Source: Lacrimispora amygdalina
GTDB lineage: Bacteria > Bacillota > Clostridia > Lachnospirales > Lachnospiraceae
Reading direction: 5' to 3'
Assembly (NCBI RefSeq): GCF_900205965.1
Contig: NZ_OAOF01000006.1
Coordinates: 124,001 to 188,000, forward strand
DNA length: 64,000 nucleotides
This document shows positions 7,872 through 15,006 of this stretch, in pieces; within the stretch, counting starts at the first letter, position 1, and every line of letters starts with the position of its first letter. The translations under genes were made by a program, and so were the position numbers. Below the pieces are notes generated by a model. That model saw nothing but the letters and a program-made list of their open reading frames with translations. It made no database searches and had not been told where the DNA came from.

Positions 7872-8465
7872 GTGAACATTTCACCACGTATTTTAGAAGT
7901 TCATAAGAAAAGTTTTTGTGCTAATGTATACTCTGTTAAACATTTCAGAATGATTGGTTTAATTGATGTAAATATCTTATTTTATGATGGGGTAGAACGA
8001 GTAACATTAGCTTATTACAGTTCATCAGGTACTAATAATGGAAAAATCAAAGGCTTGTGGTACCCAATTGTAGGTATAAAAACAACTACAGGATCATTTA
8101 TAGAATTTACAGATTATTTAAATTTTGTTTTATCAAATAGTACAAACGACAGTATGGCGGAAAAAGGCTGGCTTGCTAAATCGCTTTTTTTCTACGCAGC
8201 TTTTTTCGACGATTCAATGATTGAAGGTTTTTCATGTGGAAAGCATTATGAGGATCTTTTAAATATTGGTAAAACTTTAAAATACTTATATGAAAATGAT
8301 GAATTCTGCAATATTAATTTTCTTGATGCACATATGTTAAATGATATTGTAACTTCAAAAAAAATATATAGAGGTAATAGACATTCACAAAGAGAAAATT
8401 ATGAACTTTTTATGCGAGATATATTTATTCAGGCTCAAAACTCCTTTGATTTTCATTTTAACTAA
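7872..8465 (+). CDS. unknown 197-aa protein of the kinase cassette
   Basis: The start is taken as GTG 7872 because AGGGGAG lies at 7858-7864 with 7-base spacing; an ATG at 7842 in the same frame lacks a binding site. The product is soluble, with no signal peptide or TM segment. It has a beta-rich N-terminal half (including LAYYSSSGTNNG and GLWYPIVGIKT) and a helical C-terminal half with GKTLKYLYEN and KKIYRGNRHSQRENYE. I do not recognise a fold or function. It follows the kinase by 90 bases in the same direction and shares its AT-rich composition, so it may belong to the same functional unit. Confidence 0.7.
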   Translation: MNISPRILEVHKKSFCANVYSVKHFRMIGLIDVNILFYDGVERVTLAYYSSSGTNNGKIKGLWYPIVGIKTTTGSFIEFTDYLNFVLSNSTNDSMAEKGWLAKSLFFYAAFFDDSMIEGFSCGKHYEDLLNIGKTLKYLYENDEFCNINFLDAHMLNDIVTSKKIYRGNRHSQRENYELFMRDIFIQAQNSFDFHFN

Positions 8466-8511
8466 ATCTGACTGCTGTGATCGACTGGGAACAGCCCTTA
8501 ATGAAACATAT

Positions 8512-8549
8512 GGAGCATGGGGAGTATTCCACCATTCTCCCCATGCTCC
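8512..8549 (+). terminator. strong hairpin, probable terminator of the kinase cassette
   Basis: A perfect 13-bp stem (GGAGCATGGGGAG 8512-8524 with CTCCCCATGCTCC 8537-8549) has a 12-base loop. It is followed by only a weak T-rich stretch (TTGTCACTTAA). It lies 47 bases after the stop of the unknown gene. Confidence 0.55.
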
Positions 8550-8865
8550 TTGTCACTTAATCAGATACCTTTCAGGCATACATGACAATAGGAGGAGAGT
8601 AGAACGCAAATAACAAAACTGCTCCATAAAGCAAGGCAGCAAAGGAGGAGGAATCACATTGCTAAAAGTACTTCTATGATTGATATTAGTAAGTTTGATC
8701 AACTAGCAATTGAAAATATTGGTATACATATGCTTTTAATACTAATATTATAAGTTTTGCTGGATAACTCGTTTTCAATAGCTAATATAAAGCTTGTTTA
8801 CTTAAAGGAAAGCTAAGATGAATAATAACAAATCATTTTAGCTTATTTAGAACAGGAGGTACTCT
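8550..8865 (+). other. gene-poor stretch with a leader hairpin
   Basis: No convincing gene. Two Shine-Dalgarno-like GGAGGAG runs (about 8591-8597 and 8644-8652) lack ORFs of meaningful length behind them, which suggests decayed coding sequence. Near the end a 12-bp hairpin with one G-U pair (8810-8821 with 8833-8844) lies in the leader of the secreted-protein gene. Confidence 0.45.
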
Positions 8866-9567
8866 ATGAAGATTAGTAAAATAATTGCTGTTTTATCTTT
8901 GACTGTTTGTATGGTTAGTAATTTAACAATTAGTGCTCTCGCTACGGAATCGACTCCGGAACAAACAACAAAAATCAATGAAAATGCGTACTTAACAGAA
9001 AAGTTCTATAATGCTTCTAATGATACAATTGTTTGTTATATGGAAGGGGTTCCGATAAGAAAGGATCAAGTAAATGAATATGGTTTTGTTGATGCATTTA
9101 CATTTGTCGCCAAAATGAAAAGAGGGGCTGGTGTACCTTCATCAAATTATGTCACCATACCATCAGGTTATAATGAGGCAATTGTAAAAACATATCTATC
9201 CGCTCCTCGCTATGGGCAGACAAATACAATTTATTATTTGAAACATCTGCACGGAGCACAATTAGCGTCATCAATAGAAACAGGCGATGCACAAGCATTA
9301 ATTGGTCTGATTTTATGTTTTGTTCCAAATGCACAAGTACCAGGATTTATGATAGGTTTGAATGCGGCGCATAAAGCGGGTGTCGCGTCTAATATAAAAA
9401 AACGAACAAACCAGGGAAGTGCAGTGCGGGTGAATGTAGCATCATCGACATTCGGAGTTTTTTACGGAGTTTTTGATTGGTCTGGACGTGTTATTGAAAC
9501 TAGTAAAAACTATACAGATGGTACTAAAGAAACTGTGAATTCAATAGTATTTGCATATGGACAATAA
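8866..9567 (+). CDS. secreted protein of unknown function
   Basis: The 233-residue protein starts with a clear Sec signal peptide (KISK, hydrophobic stretch to about residue 22, probable cleavage after ALA about residues 26-28). The mature part has no recognised domain. A hydrophobic, glycine/alanine-rich central segment (GLILCFVPNAQVPGFMIGLNAAHKAG cannot be given in full; about residues 143-170) might insert in a membrane. The tail is beta-like and ends IVFAYGQ. The binding site AGGAGG precedes ATG 8866. The central hydrophobic segment resembles those of bacteriocin-like or toxin-like secreted proteins, but there is no direct evidence of such activity. Confidence 0.75.
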   Translation: MKISKIIAVLSLTVCMVSNLTISALATESTPEQTTKINENAYLTEKFYNASNDTIVCYMEGVPIRKDQVNEYGFVDAFTFVAKMKRGAGVPSSNYVTIPSGYNEAIVKTYLSAPRYGQTNTIYYLKHLHGAQLASSIETGDAQALIGLILCFVPNAQVPGFMIGLNAAHKAGVASNIKKRTNQGSAVRVNVASSTFGVFYGVFDWSGRVIETSKNYTDGTKETVNSIVFAYGQ

Positions 9568-9581
9568 TTAAATTATATTCC

Positions 9582-9621
9582 ATTTATTAGGCAGGGTACC
9601 AGCGACTCCTGCCTAATAAAT
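9582..9621. terminator. perfect 14-bp hairpin after the secreted-protein gene
   Basis: Arms 9582-9595 and 9608-9621 (ATTTATTAGGCAGG and its complement) pair perfectly around a 12-base loop. No long T-run follows, so termination is probable rather than certain. Confidence 0.6.
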
Positions 9622-9964
9622 GAAAGGATAGAATTATTACAAATGTTGTTGTTAGTAAATGTAGCGTAAGTAAATTTTTATGGTATAATTCTTTAGGAAA
9701 GTATCAGATTTAGAGCAGTAAAAAAGAACAGCCTGAGAAAAACTCAAGCTGCTCTGAATGTGATTCTTTCCAATTGTACCAATTTGAGGACGGTCAGTCG
9801 GTAAGTGTATGGGGATTGCTTTTCCTCCTGGTGGCTGTAAAGATGATTTTCAGCCTTAAAATTACGGAAAACAGACCGTATTTTAGGACTGAGGATATTT
9901 TAGGGCAAGTTTCATAGACCTTCCATAGGGAGGCCTGAAAAAACAATATAAGGATGCAAGATAG
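9622..9964. other. non-coding remnant next to the broken integrase
   Basis: No gene is supported. It contains a compound hairpin (AGAGCAG near 9713 with CTGCTCT near 9751, enclosing CAGCCTGAG and CTCAAGCTG). Beyond it lie the sequences abutting the truncated integrase. This is probably the outer end of a decayed insertion sequence, whose exact boundary cannot be fixed here. Confidence 0.35.
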
Positions 9965-10496
9965 TTAGCAAAGTCTTGCCTTGGAAAGAATCGCATAACG
10001 GTCAGAACGATTTTTGGAATGTGATATATGAATGCGCATGTTTTTGCGCTGGATATCGGAATATTTGAGGTGACATACTTCACCAACCCGTAATCCGGCA
10101 GAATACATAAGAGAAACCATCGCTTTTTGCTTCAAGTCGGGGAGCGTGGTTATAAAAGTAAAAGCCTCATCTTTTGATGGAACAAAAGGAAGATAGGCAT
10201 CAAACTTACGCATAGGGAGCTGGGTAGGGTCCCATGGCTTATGAAGGACGTAAAGAGTAAAAAAGCGAAGCTGGGAAATACAATGGTTTATGGTCCTGTC
10301 AGAAAGGTCTTTATGATTTTGAAGCCAGAGAATGAAATGACGAAGTTCCTCCCAGGAAACGTCCTCAGGAACTTTGTGAAGAAATAAAATCAAGATAAAG
10401 AAGATAATCCCTGACATAAATGGAATAAGATTTCAGGGTATGGTCGGTAAGACCGCGAAGGGAGAGCATCTCCCGATAAGAGTTTAAATAGTCCAT
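9965..10496 (-). pseudogene. IS91-type tyrosine integrase, frameshifted and truncated
   Basis: Translation from ATG 10496 (binding site TAAGGAGGTTC at 10501-10511) gives the SAM-like N-terminus MDYLNSYREMLSLRGLTDHT and runs to a stop near residue 44. The reading resumes in another frame at KVPEDVSWEEL and continues through LSDRTINHCISQLRFF, KAMVSLMYSAGLRVGEVCHL and HISHSKNRSDRYAIL. It then ends abruptly (SKARLC, stop) before the HxxR and Tyr parts of the catalytic domain. The sequence is typical of the integrase-like ORF that accompanies IS91-family transposases. One frameshift near 10380 plus loss of the C-terminal third make it inactive. No Y1/Y2 transposase gene remains. Confidence 0.8.
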
Positions 10497-10613
10497 AATG
10501 GAACCTCCTTAAAATGAATGTGAATAGAGTTCTTACCATTCAAAAAAGGAGGAGGACGGATAAAAAAATAAGATATGTAGTTGCTGAATTCAAGAAAGCA
10601 TGATAAATTAAAC

Positions 10614-10694
10614 ATAGTAGCGGTCTCTGTGAAATGTTTTAAGTTGTCTTGTGGTGATTCAACAATAAAACATAAAAGCAAAAACCGCTACTAT
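10614..10694. repeat. 11-bp inverted repeat upstream of the broken integrase
   Basis: ATAGTAGCGGT (10614-10624) and ACCGCTACTAT (10684-10694) are perfect complements 59 bases apart, and the right copy is followed by seven T. It may be the end structure of the IS91-type element or a terminator on the plus strand. Confidence 0.45.
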
Positions 10695-10845
10695 TTTTTT
10701 ATAAATATGAAAAAAGTAGTGGGTAACATGGTAACTGGGGCTAGCCGTCGCGCTAGCGACTTGGTACAATTTAGTTAAAGTGAGAAAAACATGCAGGTTG
10801 CCAATTGTAGTTGTAGATTCAAAAAGTGAAAGGTGTGTTTATTCT

Positions 10846-11478
10846 ATGTTGGGAAAATATATTTGGTTTATACATTTATACTCATGTTTAGGAGTCTGCG
10901 ATTTAGAAATTTTGTATGAAAAAATGAGTAGATTGGGATTGATTTTATATAAAAGTAATTCATGGGCTGATTGTTATAAGATAGAAAAACCAACTGTCTC
11001 AAATTATAAGGTGGTTCCTAGAATTAGAAATGCTAATTTTCGTATAGATTATAATAAATGGAATTTAATAGCAAAAAATAATAAACATTATATTTTTTCA
11101 TCAAATAAACAAGAAGTAGAATTTAATGATGTTAATATAGATGTAACTTATGATTATAGCCTATTTTCAAAAGCTGTTTTTTTGATTGCTTTTCCTATTT
11201 GTTTTTCATATTTTTTAAAACGATTTAATATAATTATAAATGGAATAAATCCTGGCTCTTTAAATCTAATGTTTGTTGGAGTGGCTGCTATTATATATTT
11301 AGGTTACATGGGAGCACTTGGGGGCGAACTGGTTCAAAGAAAGAGATACTTAAAGAATATAAAAAGCGTAAAGCATAAATATAATCATTTCTGGTTTTGT
11401 TTTATCCTTTCTTGCTCTATAAACATATTGCAAGTCGTATTGTTGGCTATAATAATTTATAAAATGATAAAATTATAA
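10846..11478 (+). CDS. unknown membrane protein with three C-terminal TM segments
   Basis: About 210 residues from ATG 10846, chosen because GAAAGGTG lies at 10828-10835. A GTG at 10780 would add 22 residues but has no good binding site. A soluble N-terminal part of about 105 residues (many Lys, Asn, Tyr) is followed by hydrophobic stretches near SKAVFLIAFPICFSYFL, LMFVGVAAIIYLGYMGAL and WFCFILSCSINILQVVLLA. The gene is very AT-rich and isolated. No family recognised. It could be a mobile-element cargo gene. Confidence 0.55.
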   Translation: MLGKYIWFIHLYSCLGVCDLEILYEKMSRLGLILYKSNSWADCYKIEKPTVSNYKVVPRIRNANFRIDYNKWNLIAKNNKHYIFSSNKQEVEFNDVNIDVTYDYSLFSKAVFLIAFPICFSYFLKRFNIIINGINPGSLNLMFVGVAAIIYLGYMGALGGELVQRKRYLKNIKSVKHKYNHFWFCFILSCSINILQVVLLAIIIYKMIKL

Positions 11479-11676
11479 AGCGATGATCAATACTTAAGAT
11501 TGAGTTGCTAAAAATAGCATAATCATAAAAATTGTTTTAATAAAATATATAATTGGAGCTATCAATTCCGTCTATTCAGAAGTGCAATTTTATTATGCAA
11601 CTGCTTCAAAAATGATGTAATTGAACCATTGAAGGTTTGATAAAGTCTTTTAGAATTCCGTATTCTTTATAATTGC

Positions 11677-12025
11677 TTAATCTGAATAGTTATCACTTAT
11701 CGGCAGATCCGGATTATCATACCCCTTTAAGAGAGCTTCAGAATAGTTAGCCGGGAGAGCCGAAGAAGCGTAACAGGGAAAGCAGAAGAGAGCGGAGAGC
11801 AAGAAAAAAACTGGCTTCATGATGATATATACAACAATCAGAGCAAATCCAACAGTAACAGTGAAACCAACATATTCATTGATTTGCGTCAGGTTATTGT
11901 TAATCAAATAAAGTAATTCTTCGGAAGTTTGGTCAAAATCCGCAGAAACCTCTAAGTCTTGAATGGGAATCTCTTCAAGACTTAGAGGTTTCTGCGTCCG
12001 AAGCAGTAGCGATGTAGGACTGCAT
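11677..12025 (-). pseudogene. decayed small membrane-protein gene interrupted by a palindrome
   Basis: ATG 12025 has an excellent binding site (GGGAGG, 12034-12039), but its frame (MQSYIATASDAETS...) stops after 16 codons inside the 23-bp palindrome at 11941-11996. Beyond the palindrome another frame runs for about 100 codons: SADFDQTSEELLYLINNNL, then a TM segment (VGFTVTVGFALIVVYIIM), then what looks like a signal peptide and a short tail ending SDNYSD. The two parts read as one gene split by an inverted duplication. Size and layout recall small coat-like proteins of filamentous phages, but nothing else supports a phage here. Confidence 0.45.
11941..11996. repeat. perfect 23-bp inverted repeat
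   Basis: Arms 11941-11963 and 11974-11996 are exact reverse complements around a 10-base loop. On the minus strand the gene that starts at 12025 loses its frame inside the repeat. A perfect palindrome of this length inside former coding sequence suggests a recent inverted duplication. Confidence 0.85.
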
Positions 12026-12124
12026 ATAAAATTCCTCCCGAATATAAAAAACCAACAACTTGTAAAAGATGTTGGAATTATGATATAATTATTGCGTGGC
12101 GGCTTCAAGAGTAAGTGACGGTTT

Positions 12125-12160
12125 CAACTATTCGCGAAAGTCTAGTTTAACGAATAGTTG
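12125..12160. repeat. 10-bp inverted repeat
   Basis: CAACTATTCG (12125-12134) and CGAATAGTTG (12151-12160) flank 16 bases. It sits between the decayed membrane-protein gene and a strong terminator hairpin. It may be an operator, an element end or a recombination site. Confidence 0.5.
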
Positions 12161-12170
12161 GTATAGAAAA

Positions 12171-12215
12171 AGAGGGTTAACAGGCCATGCGTTAAATCAT
12201 GGCTTGTGACCCTCT
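12171..12215. terminator. bidirectional terminator hairpin
   Basis: AGAGGGTTAACAGGCCATG (12171-12189) pairs with CATGGCTTGTGACCCTCT (12198-12215) with minor mismatches. A TTTTT run follows on the plus strand and an equivalent run exists on the minus strand (AAAAA before the left arm). Confidence 0.75.
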
Positions 12216-12306
12216 CTTTTTAAGTCGTCTATGTCTTATACTTCATAGCAATATGTTTTAAAGTATTCCTACTACTTTATGGGCTGGCAATCGGCTGTAC
12301 AATAGA

Positions 12307-12381
12307 TTATAGTATGCTTAATAAAGTAGAAATCAGAAAGAAACATAAAACCCCGCTTAGAAAAATAAATATGTTCCTCAT
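12307..12381 (-). CDS. 24-aa hydrophobic peptide (tentative)
   Basis: ATG 12381 overlaps the stop of the tiny upstream ORF as ATGA. The 24-residue product (MRNIFIFLSGVLCFFLIST...) is almost entirely one TM segment. Translational coupling to the upstream ORF is plausible because that ORF has a strong binding site. Such peptides occur as type I toxins, holin-like peptides or leader peptides. No antisense RNA promoter was identified, so the coding call is tentative. Confidence 0.35.
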   Translation of the reverse strand: MRNIFIFLSGVLCFFLISTLLSIL

Positions 12382-12422
12382 TTCTTAATCTGTTCCATTT
12401 CTTTATTTTTATAAATAACCAT
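12378..12422 (-). CDS. 14-aa ORF with strong ribosome binding site (tentative)
   Basis: The ORF encodes MVIYKNKEMEQIKK and is preceded by AGGAGGGTGACC. It overlaps the hydrophobic 24-aa ORF by four bases. A TATACT box lies about 30 bases upstream but no good -35 is visible. It may serve only to load ribosomes for the second ORF. Confidence 0.35.
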   Translation of the reverse strand: MVIYKNKEMEQIKK

Positions 12423-12688
12423 TGGTCACCCTCCTTTCTTTTTAGTATAGATTAAAACTTGTAAAAAATATATAAAAATACTTTAAACAACTTAAAAATT
12501 GTGAAAATACTATTAATTTAGGATTGTTTGGCTATATCTTTTTAAAGGTAACACCCTTCGGGTATCTCTTTATGTCCAAAACAATGTTGTCGTCTTGTAT
12601 TATTATTGTTATTTTGTTAAAATATGTAAAGTGATATCCTATTTAACTGCATAACTTATAATAAATTAAACATAAATGAGGTGAATCC
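12423..12688. other. AT-rich intergenic region
   Basis: No gene is supported. It contains a small hairpin (ACACCCTTCGGGTAT, about 12549-12563) and several A/T runs. It lies between the accessory island and the recombinase gene and probably holds the recombinase promoter; no consensus pair stands out. Confidence 0.35.
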
Positions 12689-13744
12689 ATGAAAAGTACT
12701 CTCTCCTACCATCAGCAAAAAGACATAGAGAATGTAAAGCATTTGCGTGAGCTGATCAAAGAACTTCCCCTCTTCTGTGGTGACTTTTTCCGTGGCATTG
12801 AGCCTCGCACGTCCTCCCGGACCAGGATCGCTTATGCTTATGATTTAAAGGTGTTTTTTGATTTTCTTCAGAAAGAAAATCCAGTTATTCGTAAAATTGA
12901 GATGAGAAATATTCCGCTAGATTTTCTAAATACACTCAGGGTTGTTGATATTGAGGAATATATGGAATACTTAAAATACCGTTTTAATGATAGAAATCAG
13001 GAAATAACCAACAAAGAGCGGGGAATCATGCGAAAAGTCTCCTCTTTAAAAAGCTTCTATAATTATTATTACCGCAATGAACGGCTTCAAAACAATCCGG
13101 CAGCACTAATTCAGCTTCCTAAACTGCATGAGAAGGAAATTATTCGTCTGGATGTAGATGAAGTTGCGCTTCTGCTCGATGAAGTAGAAAAAGGGGAATC
13201 GTTAACAGAGAAACAAAAAGCTTATCACGAGAAAACAAAAGTTCGGGATCTTGCACTGCTGACGCTTTTACTTGGTACTGGAATTCGTGTCTCAGAATGT
13301 GTTGGTCTGGACCTTAATGATATTGATTTCAAAAATGGTGGCATACGTATACATAGAAAGGGAGGAAAAGAGGTAACGGTTTACTTCGGTTCTGAAGTTG
13401 AGGATGCTCTTCAGGATTACCTGGAAGAACGCAATCAGATTACCCCTGAAGCAGGAAATGAACATGCTCTTTTTCTATCCATGCAGAAAAAAAGAATTGG
13501 TGTCCGCAGTGTGGAAAATCTGGTTAAAAAATATTCCAGACTGGTGACACCTTTAAAAAAGATTACTCCCCATAAGCTTCGCAGCACCTATGGTACCTCT
13601 CTATACAAAGAAACCGGCGATATATATTTAGTGGCAGATGTTCTGGGGCATTCTGATGTTAATACTACTAAGAAGCATTATGCGGCATTGGAGGATGAAC
13701 GCCGTCGCAGTGCCAGAAATAAAGTGAAATTGAGGGAAGTATAA
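12689..13744 (+). CDS. tyrosine recombinase, XerC/XerS-like
   Basis: The 351-residue site-specific recombinase has an N-terminal SAM-like core-binding domain (to about residue 150) and a catalytic domain. The domain carries GTGIRVSECVGL (first Arg), HRKGGKE (beta-hairpin Lys), HKLRSTYGT (HxxR), LGHSDVNTTKKHY (second His and the Tyr nucleophile). All catalytic residues are present. Its place next to lexA in otherwise conserved core sequence suggests a housekeeping Xer-type enzyme for chromosome dimer resolution. It does border the accessory island, so an island integrase is an alternative. Start ATG 12689 has GAGGTGA upstream. Confidence 0.85.
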   Translation: MKSTLSYHQQKDIENVKHLRELIKELPLFCGDFFRGIEPRTSSRTRIAYAYDLKVFFDFLQKENPVIRKIEMRNIPLDFLNTLRVVDIEEYMEYLKYRFNDRNQEITNKERGIMRKVSSLKSFYNYYYRNERLQNNPAALIQLPKLHEKEIIRLDVDEVALLLDEVEKGESLTEKQKAYHEKTKVRDLALLTLLLGTGIRVSECVGLDLNDIDFKNGGIRIHRKGGKEVTVYFGSEVEDALQDYLEERNQITPEAGNEHALFLSMQKKRIGVRSVENLVKKYSRLVTPLKKITPHKLRSTYGTSLYKETGDIYLVADVLGHSDVNTTKKHYAALEDERRRSARNKVKLREV

Positions 13745-13803
13745 ATATGTGAGGAAAGTTTCAGATTTGTATTAATACTTCTGAAATGGAGTTCAAAGCC
13801 GGG

Positions 13804-14106
13804 TTACTTCACCTGGCTTTGAACAAAATAGGCTACGGTCAGATGCTGGCCGGAATGAATGGTATCTTCTTTCAACCGGTTCATACTTTTTAATTCCCGT
13901 ACATATTGAGCGGTTGTCATCCCGCTGTTTTCAGCATACCGGCCTGCAATGCTCCAAAGACTGTCTCCGTTCTTTATCTCTATACTGGTATAATACTTTT
14001 CCAATGACGGAGTCCCCACTTCTCCTGCCAATACATTCATTAGGGAATGTCCGCAAAAATGAGATCCCAGCAAAACTGTCAGGGTTAACATGATCAACTG
14101 TTTCAT
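13804..14106 (-). CDS. LysM-domain protein, YneA-like, SOS-controlled
   Basis: The 100-residue protein has an N-terminal hydrophobic anchor or signal (QLIMLTLTVLLGSHFCG) and a C-terminal LysM domain (YTSIEIKNGDSLWSIAGRYAE through SGQHLTVAY). The layout is that of YneA, the SOS-induced division inhibitor encoded divergently from lexA in Bacillus. Start ATG 14106 is chosen because the AGGAGG site is 10 bases upstream; an ATG at 14115 lies too close to the site. Two LexA boxes overlap its promoter (TTGACA at 14181-14186, TATTAT, 18-base spacer on the minus strand). The role as a division inhibitor is inferred from context. Confidence 0.8.
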   Translation of the reverse strand: MKQLIMLTLTVLLGSHFCGHSLMNVLAGEVGTPSLEKYYTSIEIKNGDSLWSIAGRYAENSGMTTAQYVRELKSMNRLKEDTIHSGQHLTVAYFVQSQVK

Positions 14107-14129
14107 AATATGCATTCCTCCTCAAGCAA

Positions 14130-14141
14130 GAACATATGTTC
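14130..14141. promoter_or_regulatory. LexA (SOS) box 1
   Basis: Perfect palindrome GAACATATGTTC in the 5' leader of the LysM gene. Confidence 0.9.
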
Positions 14142-14169
14142 CGTTTATCTGATGTAATAATAGCACTAA

Positions 14170-14181
14170 GAACATATGTTT
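14170..14181. promoter_or_regulatory. LexA (SOS) box 2
   Basis: GAACATATGTTT sits in the spacer of the LysM gene promoter, between its TTGACA (14181-14186, minus strand) and TATTAT elements. Bound LexA would block polymerase directly. Confidence 0.88.
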
Positions 14182-14203
14182 GTCAATCTGTTTTGCATTT
14201 TTT

Positions 14204-14217
14204 CGAACAAAGGTTTG
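14204..14217. promoter_or_regulatory. LexA (SOS) box 3, weaker
   Basis: CGAACAAAGGTTTG keeps the CGAAC half-site but is degenerate on the right. It lies next to the lexA -35 element. Confidence 0.6.
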
Positions 14218-14226
14218 CATTTTTCT

Positions 14227-14240
14227 CGAACATATGTTAC
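14227..14240. promoter_or_regulatory. LexA (SOS) box 4 over the lexA promoter
   Basis: CGAACATATGTTAC overlaps the lexA -10 region. The promoter reads TTGCAT (14215-14220), 17 bases, TACTAT (14238-14243), so LexA represses its own gene. Confidence 0.9.
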
Positions 14241-14276
14241 TATAGTTTTAATGAATAGGAATGAGGAGGCTGTGTT

Positions 14277-14897
14277 ATGGCGCAAGAAAAAATTACACCC
14301 AAACAGCAGGAGATTTTAGAATATATAAAAGAGACTATTTTAAAGAAGGGATATCCGCCTGCAGTCAGAGAGATCTGCGAAGCGGTTCATCTGAAGTCTA
14401 CTTCATCGGTACACTCTCATTTAGAAACGCTTGAGGAAAAAGGCTATATTAGAAGAGATCCGACCAAACCACGTACAATTGAGATTATTGATGACTGCTT
14501 TAATCTTACCCGCCGTGAAGTTGTGAACGTCCCCATACTGGGTACTGTTGCTGCTGGGCAGCCTCTGTACGCGGAAGAGAATATTGAAAATTACTATCCC
14601 ATTCCCTCCGATCTGCTGCCGAACACAGAGACGTTCATGTTAAAGGTCAGGGGTAACTCCATGATTAATGCAGGGATATTGGAGGGGGATCAGATTATTG
14701 TGGAACACTGTTCCACTGCGCAGAATGGAGAGATCGTTGTAGCACTGGTGGATGATTCCGCTACCGTAAAGCGCTTCTTTAAAGAGAAAGGACAATACAG
14801 ACTTCAGCCTGAGAATGATTCTATGGACCCTATTATTGTAGATCATGTGGAGATACTTGGTAAAGTGATTGGATTGTTCCGACTGGGAATTCACTAA
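14277..14897 (+). CDS. lexA: SOS repressor LexA
   Basis: The 206-residue LexA has a winged helix at the N-terminus (TPKQQEILEYIKE, then VREICEAVHLKSTSSVHSHL). The autocleavage site is Ala-Gly in VAAGQP (about 93-94), and the catalytic dyad is Ser128 (RGNSMI) with Lys165 (SATVKRF). Length and spacing are normal. It binds ATGAGGAGG-preceded ATG 14277 transcripts repressed by its own boxes upstream. It is divergent from the LysM protein as in other Firmicutes. Confidence 0.97.
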   Translation: MAQEKITPKQQEILEYIKETILKKGYPPAVREICEAVHLKSTSSVHSHLETLEEKGYIRRDPTKPRTIEIIDDCFNLTRREVVNVPILGTVAAGQPLYAEENIENYYPIPSDLLPNTETFMLKVRGNSMINAGILEGDQIIVEHCSTAQNGEIVVALVDDSATVKRFFKEKGQYRLQPENDSMDPIIVDHVEILGKVIGLFRLGIH

Positions 14898-14904
14898 ATG
14901 AAAT

Positions 14905-14946
14905 AAGGTTAAGGTTACATAATTATTTTATGTCAACCTTAACCTT
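14905..14946 (+). terminator. lexA terminator
   Basis: A 12-base stem AAGGTTAAGGTT with its complement (14905-14916 and 14935-14946), continued by CAT/ATG, lies 8 bases after the lexA stop. The downstream side is A/T-rich. Confidence 0.7.
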
Positions 14947-14948
14947 AA

Positions 14949-14978
14949 AATAAACGGCTTACACTAATTGTGAAGCCG
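14949..14978 (-). terminator. terminator of the rsfS operon
   Basis: On the minus strand CGGCTT...AAGCCG (14955-14978, with inner CAC/GTG pairs) is followed by TTTATTTT. It faces the lexA terminator. Confidence 0.7.
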
Positions 14979-15006
14979 CTCATAAATATTCTTATACTAT
15001 TTCAAT

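Noticed and set aside
10581..10778. Open frame ending in a short peptide MKKVVGNMVTGASRRASDL.
   Set aside because: It crosses the 11-bp inverted repeat and T-run, has no ribosome binding site and no match to known families. It was not annotated as a gene.
12026..12108. Upstream extension of the decayed membrane gene to a TTG at 12108.
   Set aside because: The strong ribosome binding site (12034-12039) points to ATG 12025 instead, and the extension reads through that site.
11677..12215. A filamentous phage (inovirus) remnant.
   Set aside because: The short TM and signal-like proteins, palindromes and nearby Xer recombinase are suggestive, but no Zot-type morphogenesis ATPase or replication initiator is present, so the claim cannot be supported.
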